Source: Arcticibacter tournemirensis (lineage in GTDB: Bacteria > Bacteroidota > Bacteroidia > Sphingobacteriales > Sphingobacteriaceae). Taken from it: 64,000 nucleotides of DNA. A program made the position numbers and the translations under genes. Below, one piece after another: positions 1 through 9,266 of the stretch. The notes under the pieces were generated by a model. That model was not told the origin of the DNA. It was given only the letters and a program-made list of their open reading frames with translations, and searched no databases. How positions within the stretch are numbered: the stretch's first letter is position 1; each line of letters opens with the position of its first letter. The stretch spans positions 2,728,001 through 2,792,000 of the forward strand of contig NZ_VFPL01000001.1 of NCBI RefSeq assembly GCF_006716645.1, given 5' to 3'.

Positions 1-795
1 GAGCAGTTACGAGCGCTGGTGTACAAGATAAACAGTGTGCTGTCACGCTTAATAAAATCATTTGAGCAGGGCAACGTGCTGAAGAACGGTGTGCCCGTAG
101 TGATCGCCGGGAAGCCAAACGTAGGAAAATCCACCCTGCTGAACGCCCTGTTAAATGAAGAGCGCGCCATCGTATCCGACATTGCCGGAACCACGCGCGA
201 CACCATCGAAGACGAGATCTCCATCCATGGAATCCTCTTTCGCTTTATCGACACAGCAGGCATCCGCCATACAGAAGACATTATTGAAGCAAAAGGAGTG
301 GAGCGCACCCGGGAGAAGATGAAACAGGCGAAGCTGATCATCTACCTGTTCGACCCCTCGCAGAGCTCCGGCGAAATACAGCATCAGCTGGACGAAGCCG
401 CAAGCCTCGGCATGCGCGCCGTAGCCGTAATGAATAAAACCGACCTGGTGAGTAACCAGCAAAAGCAGGAGTTAAGCAGCCTGCCCTTAAACTATATATC
501 TGCACGAGACAAGCAGGGCATCGAAGAGCTGAAGGACGAAATCCTGGAAAAAGTAAACCTGCATCACATCAATACCGACGACGTGATGGTAACCAATATC
601 CGCCACGTAGAAGCCCTCAGGCACACCGAAGAAGCGCTGAACCGCGTCCTCGCCGGTATTGAGGATCCGGTGACATCCGATTTCCTTGCCATGGATATAA
701 AGCAGGCCCTATACTATCTCGGAGAGATCACCGGCACCGTAACAACAGATGACTTGCTGGAGAATATATTTTCGAAGTTCTGTATCGGAAAATAA
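1..795 (+). CDS. mnmE: tRNA modification GTPase MnmE (TrmE), C-terminal part
   Basis: The reading frame is open from the window edge, so the N-terminal tetrahydrofolate-binding domain lies outside. What is visible is the G domain and the C-terminal helical domain of MnmE, which with MnmG modifies the wobble uridine of certain tRNAs. Motifs seen are G1 (GKPNVGKS), G2/G3 (AGTTRDT, DTAGIR) and G4 (NKTD), and the family's invariant FCIGK tail with the essential cysteine. The product ends exactly at FCIGK-stop, and this 3' end is the attachment site of the island that follows. Family identity is close to certain. Confidence 0.97.
   Translation, partial: EQLRALVYKINSVLSRLIKSFEQGNVLKNGVPVVIAGKPNVGKSTLLNALLNEERAIVSDIAGTTRDTIEDEISIHGILFRFIDTAGIRHTEDIIEAKGVERTREKMKQAKLIIYLFDPSQSSGEIQHQLDEAASLGMRAVAVMNKTDLVSNQQKQELSSLPLNYISARDKQGIEELKDEILEKVNLHHINTDDVMVTNIRHVEALRHTEEALNRVLAGIEDPVTSDFLAMDIKQALYYLGEITGTVTTDDLLENIFSKFCIGK
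771..795 (+). repeat. Left attachment repeat of the mnmE island
   Basis: The last 25 bp of mnmE, including its stop codon, recur in the same orientation at 15363-15387 with three differences (22/25 identical). A direct repeat spanning the gene end that preserves the coding sequence is the signature of tyrosine-integrase insertion. The mnmE/trmE 3' end is the known target of SGI1-type islands. Confidence 0.85.
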
Positions 796-830
796 CCACC
801 CGTAATATATAGAAATATACCTATACTTTA

Positions 831-878
831 TTTACGCAAAAGGGCTGTAATCAATGATTTACAGCCCTTTTGCGTAAA
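831..878 (+). terminator. Strong hairpin downstream of mnmE
   Basis: Two perfect 20-bp complementary arms (831-850 and 859-878) enclose an 8-nt loop. The arms start TTTACGCAAAAGGGC. The stem itself contains the T-run, so it could end transcription in either direction. It lies inside the island, just past the attachment repeat, and probably insulates island genes from mnmE transcription. Confidence 0.7.
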
Positions 879-914
879 CTCGCCCTGCGTTTTTTTACGA
901 TCATTTCGTTTAGA

Positions 915-964
915 TTTGTCCCTCATTTGTCCCCCAAATTGATTTTTTTTAAACGAGGGACAAA
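915..964. repeat. Putative integrase arm-type sites, left end
   Basis: TTTGTCCCTC (915-924) and TTTGTCCCCC (926-935) lie in tandem, and an inverted copy GAGGGACAAA follows at 955-964. The same two words occur in opposite order near the right end (15291-15311). Repeated short sites near both ends of an island are typical of integrase arm-binding sites. This role is inferred. Confidence 0.5.
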
Positions 965-1050
965 CGGGTGAGTTTATTGGTCTTAGAAAGCCTTAAAAAG
1001 CCTAAGAGATCCTTAAAGAGCCATATTGGTTAACTTAGAATCATCGTGAA

Positions 1051-1860
1051 ATGTCGTCAAATATCCGTGTCAATAAGGTATGTGAATATTGTGGTAAAGA
1101 CTATGAGGCAAGGACAACTACAACAAGATATTGCTCTTCGAAATGTAATTCAAGGGCCTATAAGGCACTAAAACGGGGGGCGAAAATAGAGGAGGTAAAA
1201 AAACAGGTTCAAAATATCAGGAGCTTTCCGTTAGCTGAAATAAATGCAAGACAACTGCTGACGGTAAAACAGGCTTGTGTTTTTACCGGCATGGGAAAGA
1301 ATACTATAAACTATTGGATTAATAGCGGAAAGCTTCCCTCCTGTAATTTGGGAATCCGGCAAACCAGAATATTGAGAGAAGATCTGGAAAGGTTTTTCAA
1401 AAGCTCTGTTCATATGGTGCCGCAAAAAGAAAAGCAGAAAACAGCCATGGTCATACTGGACCGAGACAACGCCTATACAATCTCAGAGATCTGTGTGAAA
1501 TTTGGGGTTTCAATGTCTTTTCTCCGAAATTTTTGTAAGGTGAATAACATCGAAAAACAAGCAGTAGGCCGCGAAACATTGATAGCGAAAACGGTTATAG
1601 ACGAACTGCTGAAAAATCATATTGATAATAAACCATTGATTAATGAGGAGATTCAACACGAAAGAATCTTCGATCCGGATGAATGCTATTCAATAAAAGA
1701 GGTTGAAGCGATTTTTGGATTGTCTCCGTCGAATGTATACGGAATACTATTGAAGAATCGAATCGAAAAGCAGCGTTACGGAAAATCGGTATTAGTACGA
1801 AAAAGAGATATTGACGATTTGTATAAAGCCTACAGGAGCAGGACAAGCAGGGAAAAATAA
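1051..1860 (+). CDS. Zinc-ribbon and triple helix-turn-helix DNA-binding protein (excisionase/regulator-like)
   Basis: The 269-residue protein starts with a small zinc-binding knuckle (C11, C14, C28, C32). Three helix-turn-helix domains of the MerR/excisionase type follow, at about residues 69-112, 144-190 and 210-260. Each has the pattern of a recognition helix followed by an aromatic/basic wing and a 'DLERFF' or 'DIDDLY'-like end. Such proteins commonly sit just upstream of tyrosine integrases in Bacteroidota elements and may steer excision or regulate the integrase. The integrase follows 120 bp downstream on the same strand. The exact role is inferred. A decayed copy of this gene's start occurs near 4852-4932. 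Confidence 0.7.
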   Translation: MSSNIRVNKVCEYCGKDYEARTTTTRYCSSKCNSRAYKALKRGAKIEEVKKQVQNIRSFPLAEINARQLLTVKQACVFTGMGKNTINYWINSGKLPSCNLGIRQTRILREDLERFFKSSVHMVPQKEKQKTAMVILDRDNAYTISEICVKFGVSMSFLRNFCKVNNIEKQAVGRETLIAKTVIDELLKNHIDNKPLINEEIQHERIFDPDECYSIKEVEAIFGLSPSNVYGILLKNRIEKQRYGKSVLVRKRDIDDLYKAYRSRTSREK

Positions 1861-1980
1861 TCAGTTTGTAAGATATGTTACCTCTTACTTCTCCGATGGA
1901 AAAAATACACAGGATAGCACCAGGGATATATTTTTTTTACCATTGCAACAGGTGTAGGGAATTCGTGTAAAGCAAGATAT

Positions 1981-2817
1981 ATGTCAAAAGTTACGTTAAG
2001 AAAGAAACCGATAGCTAAAGGGAAACTGTCTTTGTTTTTAGACATCTACCCGCCCGTTCCACATCCGGAAACGGGTAAAGTTGTCAGAAAGCACTATCTA
2101 AAGCTCTTTGTGTACAGTAAACCCAAAACAGAGACAGAGCGTTTCCATAATAAAGAAACATATGAACTGGCGAACAGTTGGAGTGCTTCTATACAAATTG
2201 AAGTACAGAACAAGCGCTTTGGGTTTATCTCTTCATCCAAAAGGGAGGGAAACTTTATAGATTTCTTTGAGGAAGAAAAGAATAAAAGAATCGGCTCCAA
2301 TTTGGCTAATTGGAAGAGTGCGGTGAAGTATTTTAAACTATTCGCAGGCGACTTTATTTCGTTCAGACAGTTGAACGAGACGTTGTGCGAGGAGTATGCC
2401 GATTTCCTGAAAAGTAAACCTGCCCTGACTAAAGAAGACGGCAAAAAAGGCAGGGCGATCAATACGAATGCAGCCGTGAGTTACTTTTCCAAATTTAAGT
2501 TTACATTGAAGCGAGCCTTTAAAAAAAAATTACTGGCAGAAAATATCGGTGAGATCATTGATTCTATTTCGCCGGCAGAGACTCACCGGGAGTTTCTGTT
2601 CCAGGATGAGTTGCAACGACTTGCAGATACACCATGTGAGGATGACATTAAGCGGGCGTCTTTAGTATCTGCCTTAACCGGTTTACGCTTTTCCGATATT
2701 GAGACTCTTTACTGGTCAGAAATACGCGGAAACCAGGGGAACTATCATATCCAATTTACTCAGCAAAAAACACGTGGGGCCGAGGTGCTGCCAGTGTCAG
2801 ATATTGTCTTGTCCTGA
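1981..2817 (+). pseudogene. Tyrosine site-specific integrase, C-terminus lost to IS insertion
   Basis: The frame encodes an N-terminal arm-binding domain (about residues 1-85), a SAM-like core-binding domain (about 90-200) and the start of the catalytic domain with the first catalytic Arg (TGLRFSDIE). It stops after 278 residues, where the IS3-family element begins at 2805; the last residues and stop are IS-derived. The conserved Lys, His-x-x-Arg, His and nucleophile Tyr are all missing, so it should be inactive. No remainder of the gene is found beyond the IS, which points to a deletion rather than a simple insertion. It was presumably the integrase of the mnmE island. Confidence 0.88.
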
Positions 2818-2844
2818 AATAGCTTTACATTAAATGTAAAGTAA

Positions 2845-3249
2845 ATGGAAAAAAAACAGAGAAAGCGAACGGTAAAACCGCTCAAAAAGATCGGCAGATC
2901 TTATCCCGAAGAAGTCAAAAGAAAAGTTGTTGGAGAAATACAATCCGGTTTCCACAGCCATCGTACGGCAGCTAAGCTTTACGGTATGAGTCGGAATACT
3001 GTAAACGATTGGGTTGTTCAGTATTCTTTACTTAACTTGGATTCACTGAACTCACAAGAGGAATTTATGACAAAATCTACTGAAAGTTCAACCATTCGTC
3101 ATCTTCACAGACAAGTTATCGAGTTACAGAAGGCTTTGGAAAAGTCTCAGTTAAAGGTGGATTCTTTGGAAACAATGATTAAGGTAAGCGAAGAGGAGCT
3201 GAAGATCAAGATCCGAAAAAAGCCTGGTGCCAAACAGTCAAGAGAATGA
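2845..3249 (+). CDS. IS3-family transposase subunit OrfA
   Basis: This 134-residue protein has the helix-turn-helix of IS3-family OrfA (about residues 18-65, with SYPEEVKRKVVGEI and AAKLYGMSRNTVNDW). A leucine-rich coiled-coil follows at about 88-120 (HLHRQVIELQKALEKS), as expected for multimerisation. It binds the terminal repeats. Its stop overlaps the OrfB start in ATGA and OrfB is in the -1 frame, so OrfB can be made by coupling or by frameshifting. The palindrome CTTTACATT-A-AATGTAAAG ends four bases upstream of the start codon. Confidence 0.9.
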   Translation: MEKKQRKRTVKPLKKIGRSYPEEVKRKVVGEIQSGFHSHRTAAKLYGMSRNTVNDWVVQYSLLNLDSLNSQEEFMTKSTESSTIRHLHRQVIELQKALEKSQLKVDSLETMIKVSEEELKIKIRKKPGAKQSRE

Positions 3250-4175
3250 GGCAGAAACATCCCCATGTAGGCCTTGGGGAGCTCTGTGTACTGTTTGGCG
3301 TTACAAGACAAGCTTATTATGACGCATTCCACCATGCTGAGAAAACGTCGATTGCTAACATGATTGTTCTGACGTTGGTAAAGGAAATTCGGAGCGTGAT
3401 GCCATTGCTGGGTACACGAAAGCTCCTGTACTTGCTGGAACCACAATTGAAGGAACATGGAATCAAAATTGGCCGCGATCAATTATTCGACCTGCTTCGA
3501 TTTCACGGGCTAATGATCCGGCGTCGTAAGCGTATAGTTCGTACTACTGATTCTAATCATATCTTCAAGCGATATCCAAACCTGATAAAGGAACTTGTTA
3601 TCACCGGACGAGAGCAGCTTTGGGTAAGCGATATCACCTATATCAGGACGATTCAAGGCTTCAGTTATCTAAGTCTGATTACCGATGCATATTCCCATAA
3701 GATCGTAGGTTATGCATTGCACCCGACGTTAGAAGCGACAGGTTGCTTGAAAGCTTTGGAAATGGCCATATCGACCTGGAAACATGAATCGCCATTTTAT
3801 CTTATCCATCATTCCGACCGCGGAATTCAGTATTGCTGTGCAGAATACACCGAAACGCTTCAACGTTTCGGTGTAGCTATAAGCATGACACAAAGCGGTA
3901 GTCCTTACGATAATGCTTTGGCCGAGCGGGTAAACGGAATCTTAAAGAATGAATTCTTTCCAAAACGGATTTATCAAAATCATAAGGATGCACAGAAGCA
4001 TGTATCCAGGATTATTGCTATCTATAACGAAAGCCGCCCCCACGGGAGTATAGATTATTTAAGCCCAGCGAAGGTTCATGAGAGTTTATCGGGTCCGATT
4101 CGCAAGCGTTGGAAACAATATAGAAGATATAGGAAGACAATTCCGGACGAAAATGAATTTGAACATTCAGAATAA
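3246..4175 (+). CDS. IS3-family transposase OrfB (DDE integrase)
   Basis: The 309-residue protein has an N-terminal HTH_21-like region and an rve-type catalytic core. The three acidic residues are visible in VSDITYI, HHSDRGIQY and NALAERVNG, in the order and spacing of the IS3 DDE triad. The start codon overlaps the OrfA stop. It looks intact, so the element may still be able to move. Confidence 0.93.
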   Translation: MRQKHPHVGLGELCVLFGVTRQAYYDAFHHAEKTSIANMIVLTLVKEIRSVMPLLGTRKLLYLLEPQLKEHGIKIGRDQLFDLLRFHGLMIRRRKRIVRTTDSNHIFKRYPNLIKELVITGREQLWVSDITYIRTIQGFSYLSLITDAYSHKIVGYALHPTLEATGCLKALEMAISTWKHESPFYLIHHSDRGIQYCCAEYTETLQRFGVAISMTQSGSPYDNALAERVNGILKNEFFPKRIYQNHKDAQKHVSRIIAIYNESRPHGSIDYLSPAKVHESLSGPIRKRWKQYRRYRKTIPDENEFEHSE

Positions 4176-4271
4176 AAATGAAACTCCGTATCCTTGTAAG
4201 GATATCTTAGGACTACCAGGAAATACCTGCAAAGTTTTTATAGGATTAATGGTCAAAACTGTAAAGTTTTT

Positions 4272-4760
4272 TTAGGACGAGACAGTTTTCTCAATATAAA
4301 GATTGGCTCGGTCAGGATCATATTCATCTGCCGGATGTTCCATGTTGTTTTCAGGATCAAATTTTATCGTATTGGATTGGTCAGGCGTGATCGGTTTGTC
4401 AGTATAAACGTGTAATAGAAAATCAACATGATATTCTTTACAGGACTTGCATTCTCCAATAAAATGGTGTTCAAAATCAAGCCTTCCATCCGATGCAAAT
4501 AATTCGCGTGGAATCTGATCACCCGGCATTGATCCAAAATAATTTAAACTGGCTTTAGTTAAATGCAATTCAAAAGTTCGTATCTCGTTCTCTTTTTCGC
4601 AATGGAAAGAAAAAGTTTCACCTGCAATTTCGCAAGGACTAGTATAAGCGTAGCACTGCCTAATATAATTTTCAACGGCTTTAAAAGGTGTAAATAAAGG
4701 AGTCTTCGCTAAAAATTCACTAATGGAGTGCTTTTTATATGTATAGTCTTTTTCAGTCAT
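4272..4760 (-). pseudogene. Hypothetical protein, 3' end replaced by IS sequence
   Basis: This 162-residue product matches no family I recognise. It has a mid-protein Cys-x2-Cys followed by Glu-Tyr-His (GECKSCKEYHVDF), which may bind metal. Its last five codons and stop (KTVSS) are the right end of the IS3-family element, so the original C-terminus was deleted when the IS arrived. This explains why the lost integrase 3' part is also missing. The start at 4760 is an ATG with open sequence upstream. Confidence 0.55.
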
Positions 4761-4832
4761 GAAATAAAGATACTAAACATGGGGTACCGGTTAAAGGAAT
4801 ATTTGCCCATCCTTTTCGAAGAGCGTATTCTT

Positions 4833-4932
4833 TGAAAGGCCAAGGAGATCTTAAAGGAATCATGGGTTAATCAGAATCTAAGTGAAATGTAGTCAAATAT
4901 CCGTGTCAATAAAGGATGTGAATTATTCTCAG
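4833..4932 (+). repeat. Decayed second copy of the island's leader and first codons
   Basis: This stretch resembles 985-1096, the leader and first codons of the zinc-ribbon/HTH gene. The shared core is TCAAATATCCGTGTCAATAA, preceded by GTGAAATGT. In this copy the second codon is TAG (ATG at 4887), and the match fades after about 15 codons. It looks like a scar of a second, related element or of a tandem insertion. Confidence 0.7.
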
Positions 4933-4934
4933 AT

Positions 4935-5810
4935 TTACACAAACCTAAAAATGTGCTCTTTTATAAAATGTGTCTGTCTTTCCTTTTGCAAGGCTTGATA
5001 AGCATTGATAATTGAAACAAGGTGATCTTTGTCACGGCATACAACATATTTTTTCGCTTGGTGAAACATTGCCAGATCCTTATTGACGTAAAAGGCTATG
5101 TTATTGACTCTTTTTCCCTTAGAATTGCTACAGATAAAAGTATCACTGTTTCCGAGTGGCAAAATAAAATTGTCCAGATCTTCTATGTCCGAAGCATCAC
5201 TTTCAATAAGCGGTGAGTCTCCTAGTATAGAAGTTATATTATCTCTTTTATTTATATAGCTGTTTTTGTGAAAGCTGAGCAATTTATCGGGAGTTAATTT
5301 AAGGTTGTCGTAGAATGGAAGAAATGCAAAAATAATACGTTTTGTCTGCCGGAAAGCTTCTGAGTTCATTAAATGGCTTAATGCTTCTCTGTTCTCGGTG
5401 CCATCATCATTTGTAACCTTGATTGAAATTGGCAATTTATCGAAAGTATAATGGTTATCTTTGGTTGTGAACAGCTCATCATTAACAGGTAGCCGCCATT
5501 TTAAAGAAGACGCCATTATTAATAAGGACATCAGTCCTTCTTCTGTGATTTTTTCTGATTCGGAGATTTTAGCAAGGTCTCGTGAAAACTTTTCGTCAAG
5601 CGTGGCGTACAGTTTTTCTATACTATCGTTGGGTATGCCGTTAAAATCAAGCGTATTCCTGTTCATATCAAAAAACACTGATTTAGGGCTTCGCTTCTCT
5701 TTGGCAAACGCGTTTTTCTCTTTGTCGTACAGGTACAACATGTTGTTATCGTCTGCAAATCTCTTGATAAGGAACTGGGGGATATAATGATGACGTTTGG
5801 ATAAAGCCAT
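4935..5810 (-). CDS. DUF4238 domain protein
   Basis: The 291-residue protein opens with the family hallmark RHHYIPQFLIKRFAD, followed by an LYLYDKEKN strand, as in DUF4238. The function of that family is not established, but members are common cargo of genomic islands. The gene starts four bases after the stop of the upstream gene (now IS-split), so the two were an operon. No membrane segment or signal peptide is seen. A two-gene defence-like unit is an inference from context only. Confidence 0.75.
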   Translation of the reverse strand: MALSKRHHYIPQFLIKRFADDNNMLYLYDKEKNAFAKEKRSPKSVFFDMNRNTLDFNGIPNDSIEKLYATLDEKFSRDLAKISESEKITEEGLMSLLIMASSLKWRLPVNDELFTTKDNHYTFDKLPISIKVTNDDGTENREALSHLMNSEAFRQTKRIIFAFLPFYDNLKLTPDKLLSFHKNSYINKRDNITSILGDSPLIESDASDIEDLDNFILPLGNSDTFICSNSKGKRVNNIAFYVNKDLAMFHQAKKYVVCRDKDHLVSIINAYQALQKERQTHFIKEHIFRFV

Positions 5811-5814
5811 TGTA

Positions 5815-6656
5815 CTATTCTTTTATTTTGAATAGGTTCTTCATATATGATTTGGTAAACTGCAATACCTCTTCTTTTGAGTATTTAATGAGATTGTTTC
5901 GATCTCCCTTTATCAAGTTCTCTATATATCTTTGTTTTTGGTGCGCAGGTGCATCTACTCCGAACAGCTTACGCCAAAACAAATCAAACATTTCTTGGTA
6001 ATACTGGATGTTTTTTTGAACCTTTTCGCCAATAACAACATTGTTTAAAAAGTTTTTTCTTTTAGCATTTTCAAAAATTCGGAAGGTGAAACCCTCTTCG
6101 AGGTGGTTTATGTAGGATTTATAATTACCTTCTTCATTCAGCCCATAGAAGTGATTGAGGTGAATTTTATCAGAATCTTCGTAAACTTGGATAATGAAGT
6201 CGTTCATGAAAATAATGTAAGGATTTTTATCACTGGTAAACCCAACGAAATTTTCCGTATAACTGGCAGTCTCTCCAGCGGTTTGAAGATATGTTACATT
6301 GAGAGGAATAGATTTGTCGCCTGTTTTTCCTAATATGGATACCCGCATTTGCTCTAAGAAAGGATCAGGGAAATCCAGTATATCCTCGCATACAGCGCTC
6401 CTATAAATCTGGATATAAAAGAAATTTCTGACAGCGATCGGATCGGGCTCGGTGATGTTTTCAATACCGGATAGGTTATTTCGTCGGAAGCTAGGTAGTA
6501 TGTCATTTATGAACTTGTTTTCAATTTGAGAAAAGAGGTCTTCACATGTAGTGCAGAAAATATAGTCGACCGAAAACGGAATTGATTTGGCTCTTTCGAT
6601 TTCGCCGTCTGTGGGTTTTCTTCCAATGGTGGCCTCAAGGGTCAGTTCATCCAGTT
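5815..6656 (-). pseudogene. C-terminal part of an IS21-split zinc-finger-type hypothetical gene
   Basis: In frame from the IS boundary, this part encodes LDELTLEATIG, then CTTCEDLF (a second Cys-x2-Cys), and runs to KNLFKIKE. The N-terminal part lies at 9267-9447. Removing the IS21-family element plus one copy of the 9-bp repeat CATCCAGTT gives a continuous 337-residue frame. The intact protein would carry two Cys pairs, like small HNH/zinc-knuckle proteins often paired with DUF4238-type genes. Function unknown. Confidence 0.75.
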
Positions 6657-6742
6657 GGAGATTCCGGAGATGCTGACCCCGTACCGGGCATACTGACCCC
6701 CTAATTTGGTTTTGGCCCATAGATTCTGAAGGCCTGACAATT

Positions 6743-7459
6743 TTACCTTTTTTTTCTTAGACTTTCACCTTTAAGTTCAATTCTGTAAGCGGTATGTACC
6801 AGCCGGTCGAGTATGGCATCAGCAATCGTTTCTTCACCGATCACATCATACCAGCTTGCCACCGGCAGCTGGCTGGCGATGATAGTAGATTTGCGGCCAT
6901 GACGGTCTTCTATGATTTCCATCAGATCCATGCGTTGCTGCTGTTCCAGGTGAGTGAGTCCGAAGTCGTCCAGAATGAGCAGTTCCGTGCGCGAAAGCTT
7001 TTCCATAAACTTATAGATGCTCCCATCAATCCGGCTCATCTTCGTGCGCAGCAGTAACTTCTGCAGGTTATAATAAGCCACTTTATATCCCTGTGCACAA
7101 GCCTGGTGCCCCAGGGCAGAAGCCAGAAAGCTTTTACCGGCACCTGAGGCCCCGCTGATCAGAACGGCATCTCCACTGGAGAGATAAGTTCCCATGGCAA
7201 GGTCCGTAATGAGTGAACGGTCAATCCCCCTGGAGGCATCCATGTTCAGTTCTTCCACAGAAGCCCGGTAGCGGAAGCCGGCATTTTTAAGCAGACGGTC
7301 AAAGCGTTTTCCGCTGCGCTGTTCCTGTTCGGCCTGCAGCAGCAATTGTAGGCCCTCTGAGAGGTTCAGTTCGTGATGGCGGCGGGTCTCCAGCAGTACC
7401 TGCCAACTGCGGCACATTCCATGCAGGCGCAGCTCTTTGAGTTGTGTTTCGATTTGCAT
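6743..7459 (-). CDS. istB: IS21-family transposition helper ATPase IstB
   Basis: The 238-residue protein has an AAA+ core with Walker A GASGAGKS and Walker B LLILDDFG, and a DnaC-like N-terminal region rich in Arg. IstB proteins help the IstA transposase select and remodel target DNA. The chosen start (MQIETQLKEL) lies one base after the istA stop; an upstream in-frame extension is possible but overlaps istA. Confidence 0.93.
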   Translation of the reverse strand: MQIETQLKELRLHGMCRSWQVLLETRRHHELNLSEGLQLLLQAEQEQRSGKRFDRLLKNAGFRYRASVEELNMDASRGIDRSLITDLAMGTYLSSGDAVLISGASGAGKSFLASALGHQACAQGYKVAYYNLQKLLLRTKMSRIDGSIYKFMEKLSRTELLILDDFGLTHLEQQQRMDLMEIIEDRHGRKSTIIASQLPVASWYDVIGEETIADAILDRLVHTAYRIELKGESLRKKR

Positions 7460-7460
7460 A

Positions 7461-9017
7461 TTAAAAGTGAATAGTGGATTGTATATAGTATTCTTTTCCT
7501 CTGATATTGTTATGGGCAGGAAGCGGATGTTCAATGCTCTCCTCCTGCAGATAGAGCGTCATGTTGTTCTCCAGTATTTTCTGGATGGCCTTATAGGAGC
7601 AGATCCGGTGCTGCACAGCGATCCGGCAAACACGGGTGAACTTTTCTGCCTCGGTATTCCGGTGTAAACGGAACAGGCCGTCGCAGGTGCGGTACAACTG
7701 CTCTGGATAACGGTCCTGCTGAAAGATGATCTCAAGGAGGCGGTAGAGATCTTCCGACTTATAACGGGCCCGCTCCAGGTAATATTCCGGACTGCGGTTC
7801 AGCCAGGCCTGATTAGCAGAACTCAGATGTTCCTTTACCGAAGTATATCCCCCGCTGTAGCTTCTGATATGGACAGCCACCTGTTTCCCTTCAGCATAGA
7901 TAGAGACCATACTGCGGGTATAGATCACCTTTACTTTGGAACCAATCAGCGTGTAGGGAACACTGTAAAAGTGTTTCTGAACACTGACATGCCCGTTACT
8001 GGCTACCTTGGGTTCACAATAGTGTTTTAGTTCAAAGTCCTGCTGGGGCAGCTCAGAGAGTAACGGCTTTTCAGCGGCCAGGAAGCGTTCTTCCCTGCAG
8101 TAGTCCTTACGCTGCATGCGGGTCTGGTTATGCTCGCGTACTTTTTCGCTGATGGCCTGATTTAGAGAAGCCAGATCGAAGAACTGCCGGTTGCGCAGCC
8201 GGGCATACACTCTGGTATAGAGCAGCTTTACCTGGTTCTCAACCAGACTTTTATCGCGGGGACGGCCCGGTCTTGCAGGCACGACCGACATCTGATAATG
8301 ATTGGCAAAGTCTTCCAGGCTCCGGTTGACCTCCGGCTCATACCGGTCTGCCTTGACGATAGCAGACTTAAGGTTATCGGGTACCAGTACCCGGGGTACC
8401 CCGCCCAATTCTTTCAGGCAGCAGGAAAGGGCATACAGAAAGTCACCGATTCGCTGAGAGGGTACAGCCATAGCAAAAGCATAATCAGAAAAAGGAAGAC
8501 AGGCTACAAACAACTGGCAACTGATAATTTCCCCGGTCTGGCGGTCTGTATAACTGATCTGTTTGCCGGCGAAGTCGACGAACAGCTTATCGGCAGGCTC
8601 ATGGCTTAATACAGAGGTCGGCTTACGGGCAACAAGCTGCTGATGCAGATGAAAGCAGAACTGGGAGTAGGCATACCCCTGGGGAAAACCCAGAATGTAT
8701 TCATCCCACAGCAGTTTTTTAGTCATCCCTATTTTTTTAAGCTCTTTGGAGAGATATTCCAGTTTTCCTTTGAAATGAATATAACGTGGATCCTTATAAG
8801 CAGGATTACCGGAATGGAACCGGGTTTCCAGGACAGGATCCTCCAACTGAAGCAGTTCCTGTGGGTCCAGGGCAGCAGACTGAAGCTTGGCAAGATAAGA
8901 CTTCACCGTGTTCTTGCTGATGTTCAGCGTTCGTGCGATGGCCTTAATAGAATAGCCCTGGGTGTGTAAGCGTAATAGTTGTTTTATCTGACTCATGGGT
9001 CTTGGTTTTCCGGCCAT
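7461..9017 (-). CDS. istA: IS21-family transposase IstA
   Basis: The 518-residue protein begins with a helix-turn-helix (YSIKAIARTLNISKNTVKSY). A DDE/rve core follows, with acidic residues seen in VDFAGKQ, VPDNLKSA and SLVENQVK, then the C-terminal domain of IstA. It acts with IstB to cut and join the IS ends. It looks complete. Confidence 0.93.
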   Translation of the reverse strand: MAGKPRPMSQIKQLLRLHTQGYSIKAIARTLNISKNTVKSYLAKLQSAALDPQELLQLEDPVLETRFHSGNPAYKDPRYIHFKGKLEYLSKELKKIGMTKKLLWDEYILGFPQGYAYSQFCFHLHQQLVARKPTSVLSHEPADKLFVDFAGKQISYTDRQTGEIISCQLFVACLPFSDYAFAMAVPSQRIGDFLYALSCCLKELGGVPRVLVPDNLKSAIVKADRYEPEVNRSLEDFANHYQMSVVPARPGRPRDKSLVENQVKLLYTRVYARLRNRQFFDLASLNQAISEKVREHNQTRMQRKDYCREERFLAAEKPLLSELPQQDFELKHYCEPKVASNGHVSVQKHFYSVPYTLIGSKVKVIYTRSMVSIYAEGKQVAVHIRSYSGGYTSVKEHLSSANQAWLNRSPEYYLERARYKSEDLYRLLEIIFQQDRYPEQLYRTCDGLFRLHRNTEAEKFTRVCRIAVQHRICSYKAIQKILENNMTLYLQEESIEHPLPAHNNIRGKEYYIQSTIHF

Positions 9018-9266
9018 CAGTGATCTTCTTTTGTAATAAATTGATCACTAAGTATAACCAAAACCAGAATTAGAGGGGTCAGTATGCTCCGGTACGGTAT
9101 CCCCTTTAAGTCAATATCAGGGGGGCAACATGCTCCGGTACGCATTGCGCCTATCTCTCAGAGGGGGTCAGTATCCGCCGGAATGGCAGGCGTTTCTGTT
9201 GATTTAAGCAGCATCGCTATCCGCTATCCTAACCGCTTTGGAGGGGTCAACATGCTCCGGAATATC

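Larger units (their letters stand above)
2805..4284 (+). mobile_element. IS3-family insertion sequence
   Basis: Terminal inverted repeats start TGTCTTGTCCTGAAATAG (2805) and, read from the other end at 4284, TGTCTCGTCCTAAAAAAA. About 21 of 25 positions match, ending in a shared CTTTACA. Two overlapping reading frames encode an IS3-type helix-turn-helix protein and a DDE transposase. No target duplication is visible (TAT to the left, GTT to the right), consistent with an adjacent deletion. A 9-bp-arm palindrome at 2823-2841 sits just upstream of the first gene. Confidence 0.9.
6657..9266 (-). mobile_element. IS21-family insertion sequence
   Basis: The element encodes istA and istB head to tail. 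Its ends carry the multiple terminal repeats typical of IS21: variants of GGGGTCAGTATGCTCCGG at about 9074, 9120, 9163 and 9241, and inverted copies at 6661-6710. The 9-bp sequence CATCCAGTT lies on both sides (6648-6656 and 9267-9275) and fits a target duplication. Exact ends could be off by a few bases. Confidence 0.88.

Noticed and set aside
2823-2841. Palindrome CTTTACATT-A-AATGTAAAG as a RIT-type site
   Set aside because: The word resembles RIT motifs, but it sits in the IS3-family element just ahead of orfA and has no partner sites.
4078-4275. A 65-residue plus-strand frame with ILGLPGNTCKVFIGL that looks like integrase sequence after the IS
   Set aside because: It lies inside the IS3-family element, left of its right inverted repeat, and starts within the transposase gene. 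It cannot be the rest of the integrase.
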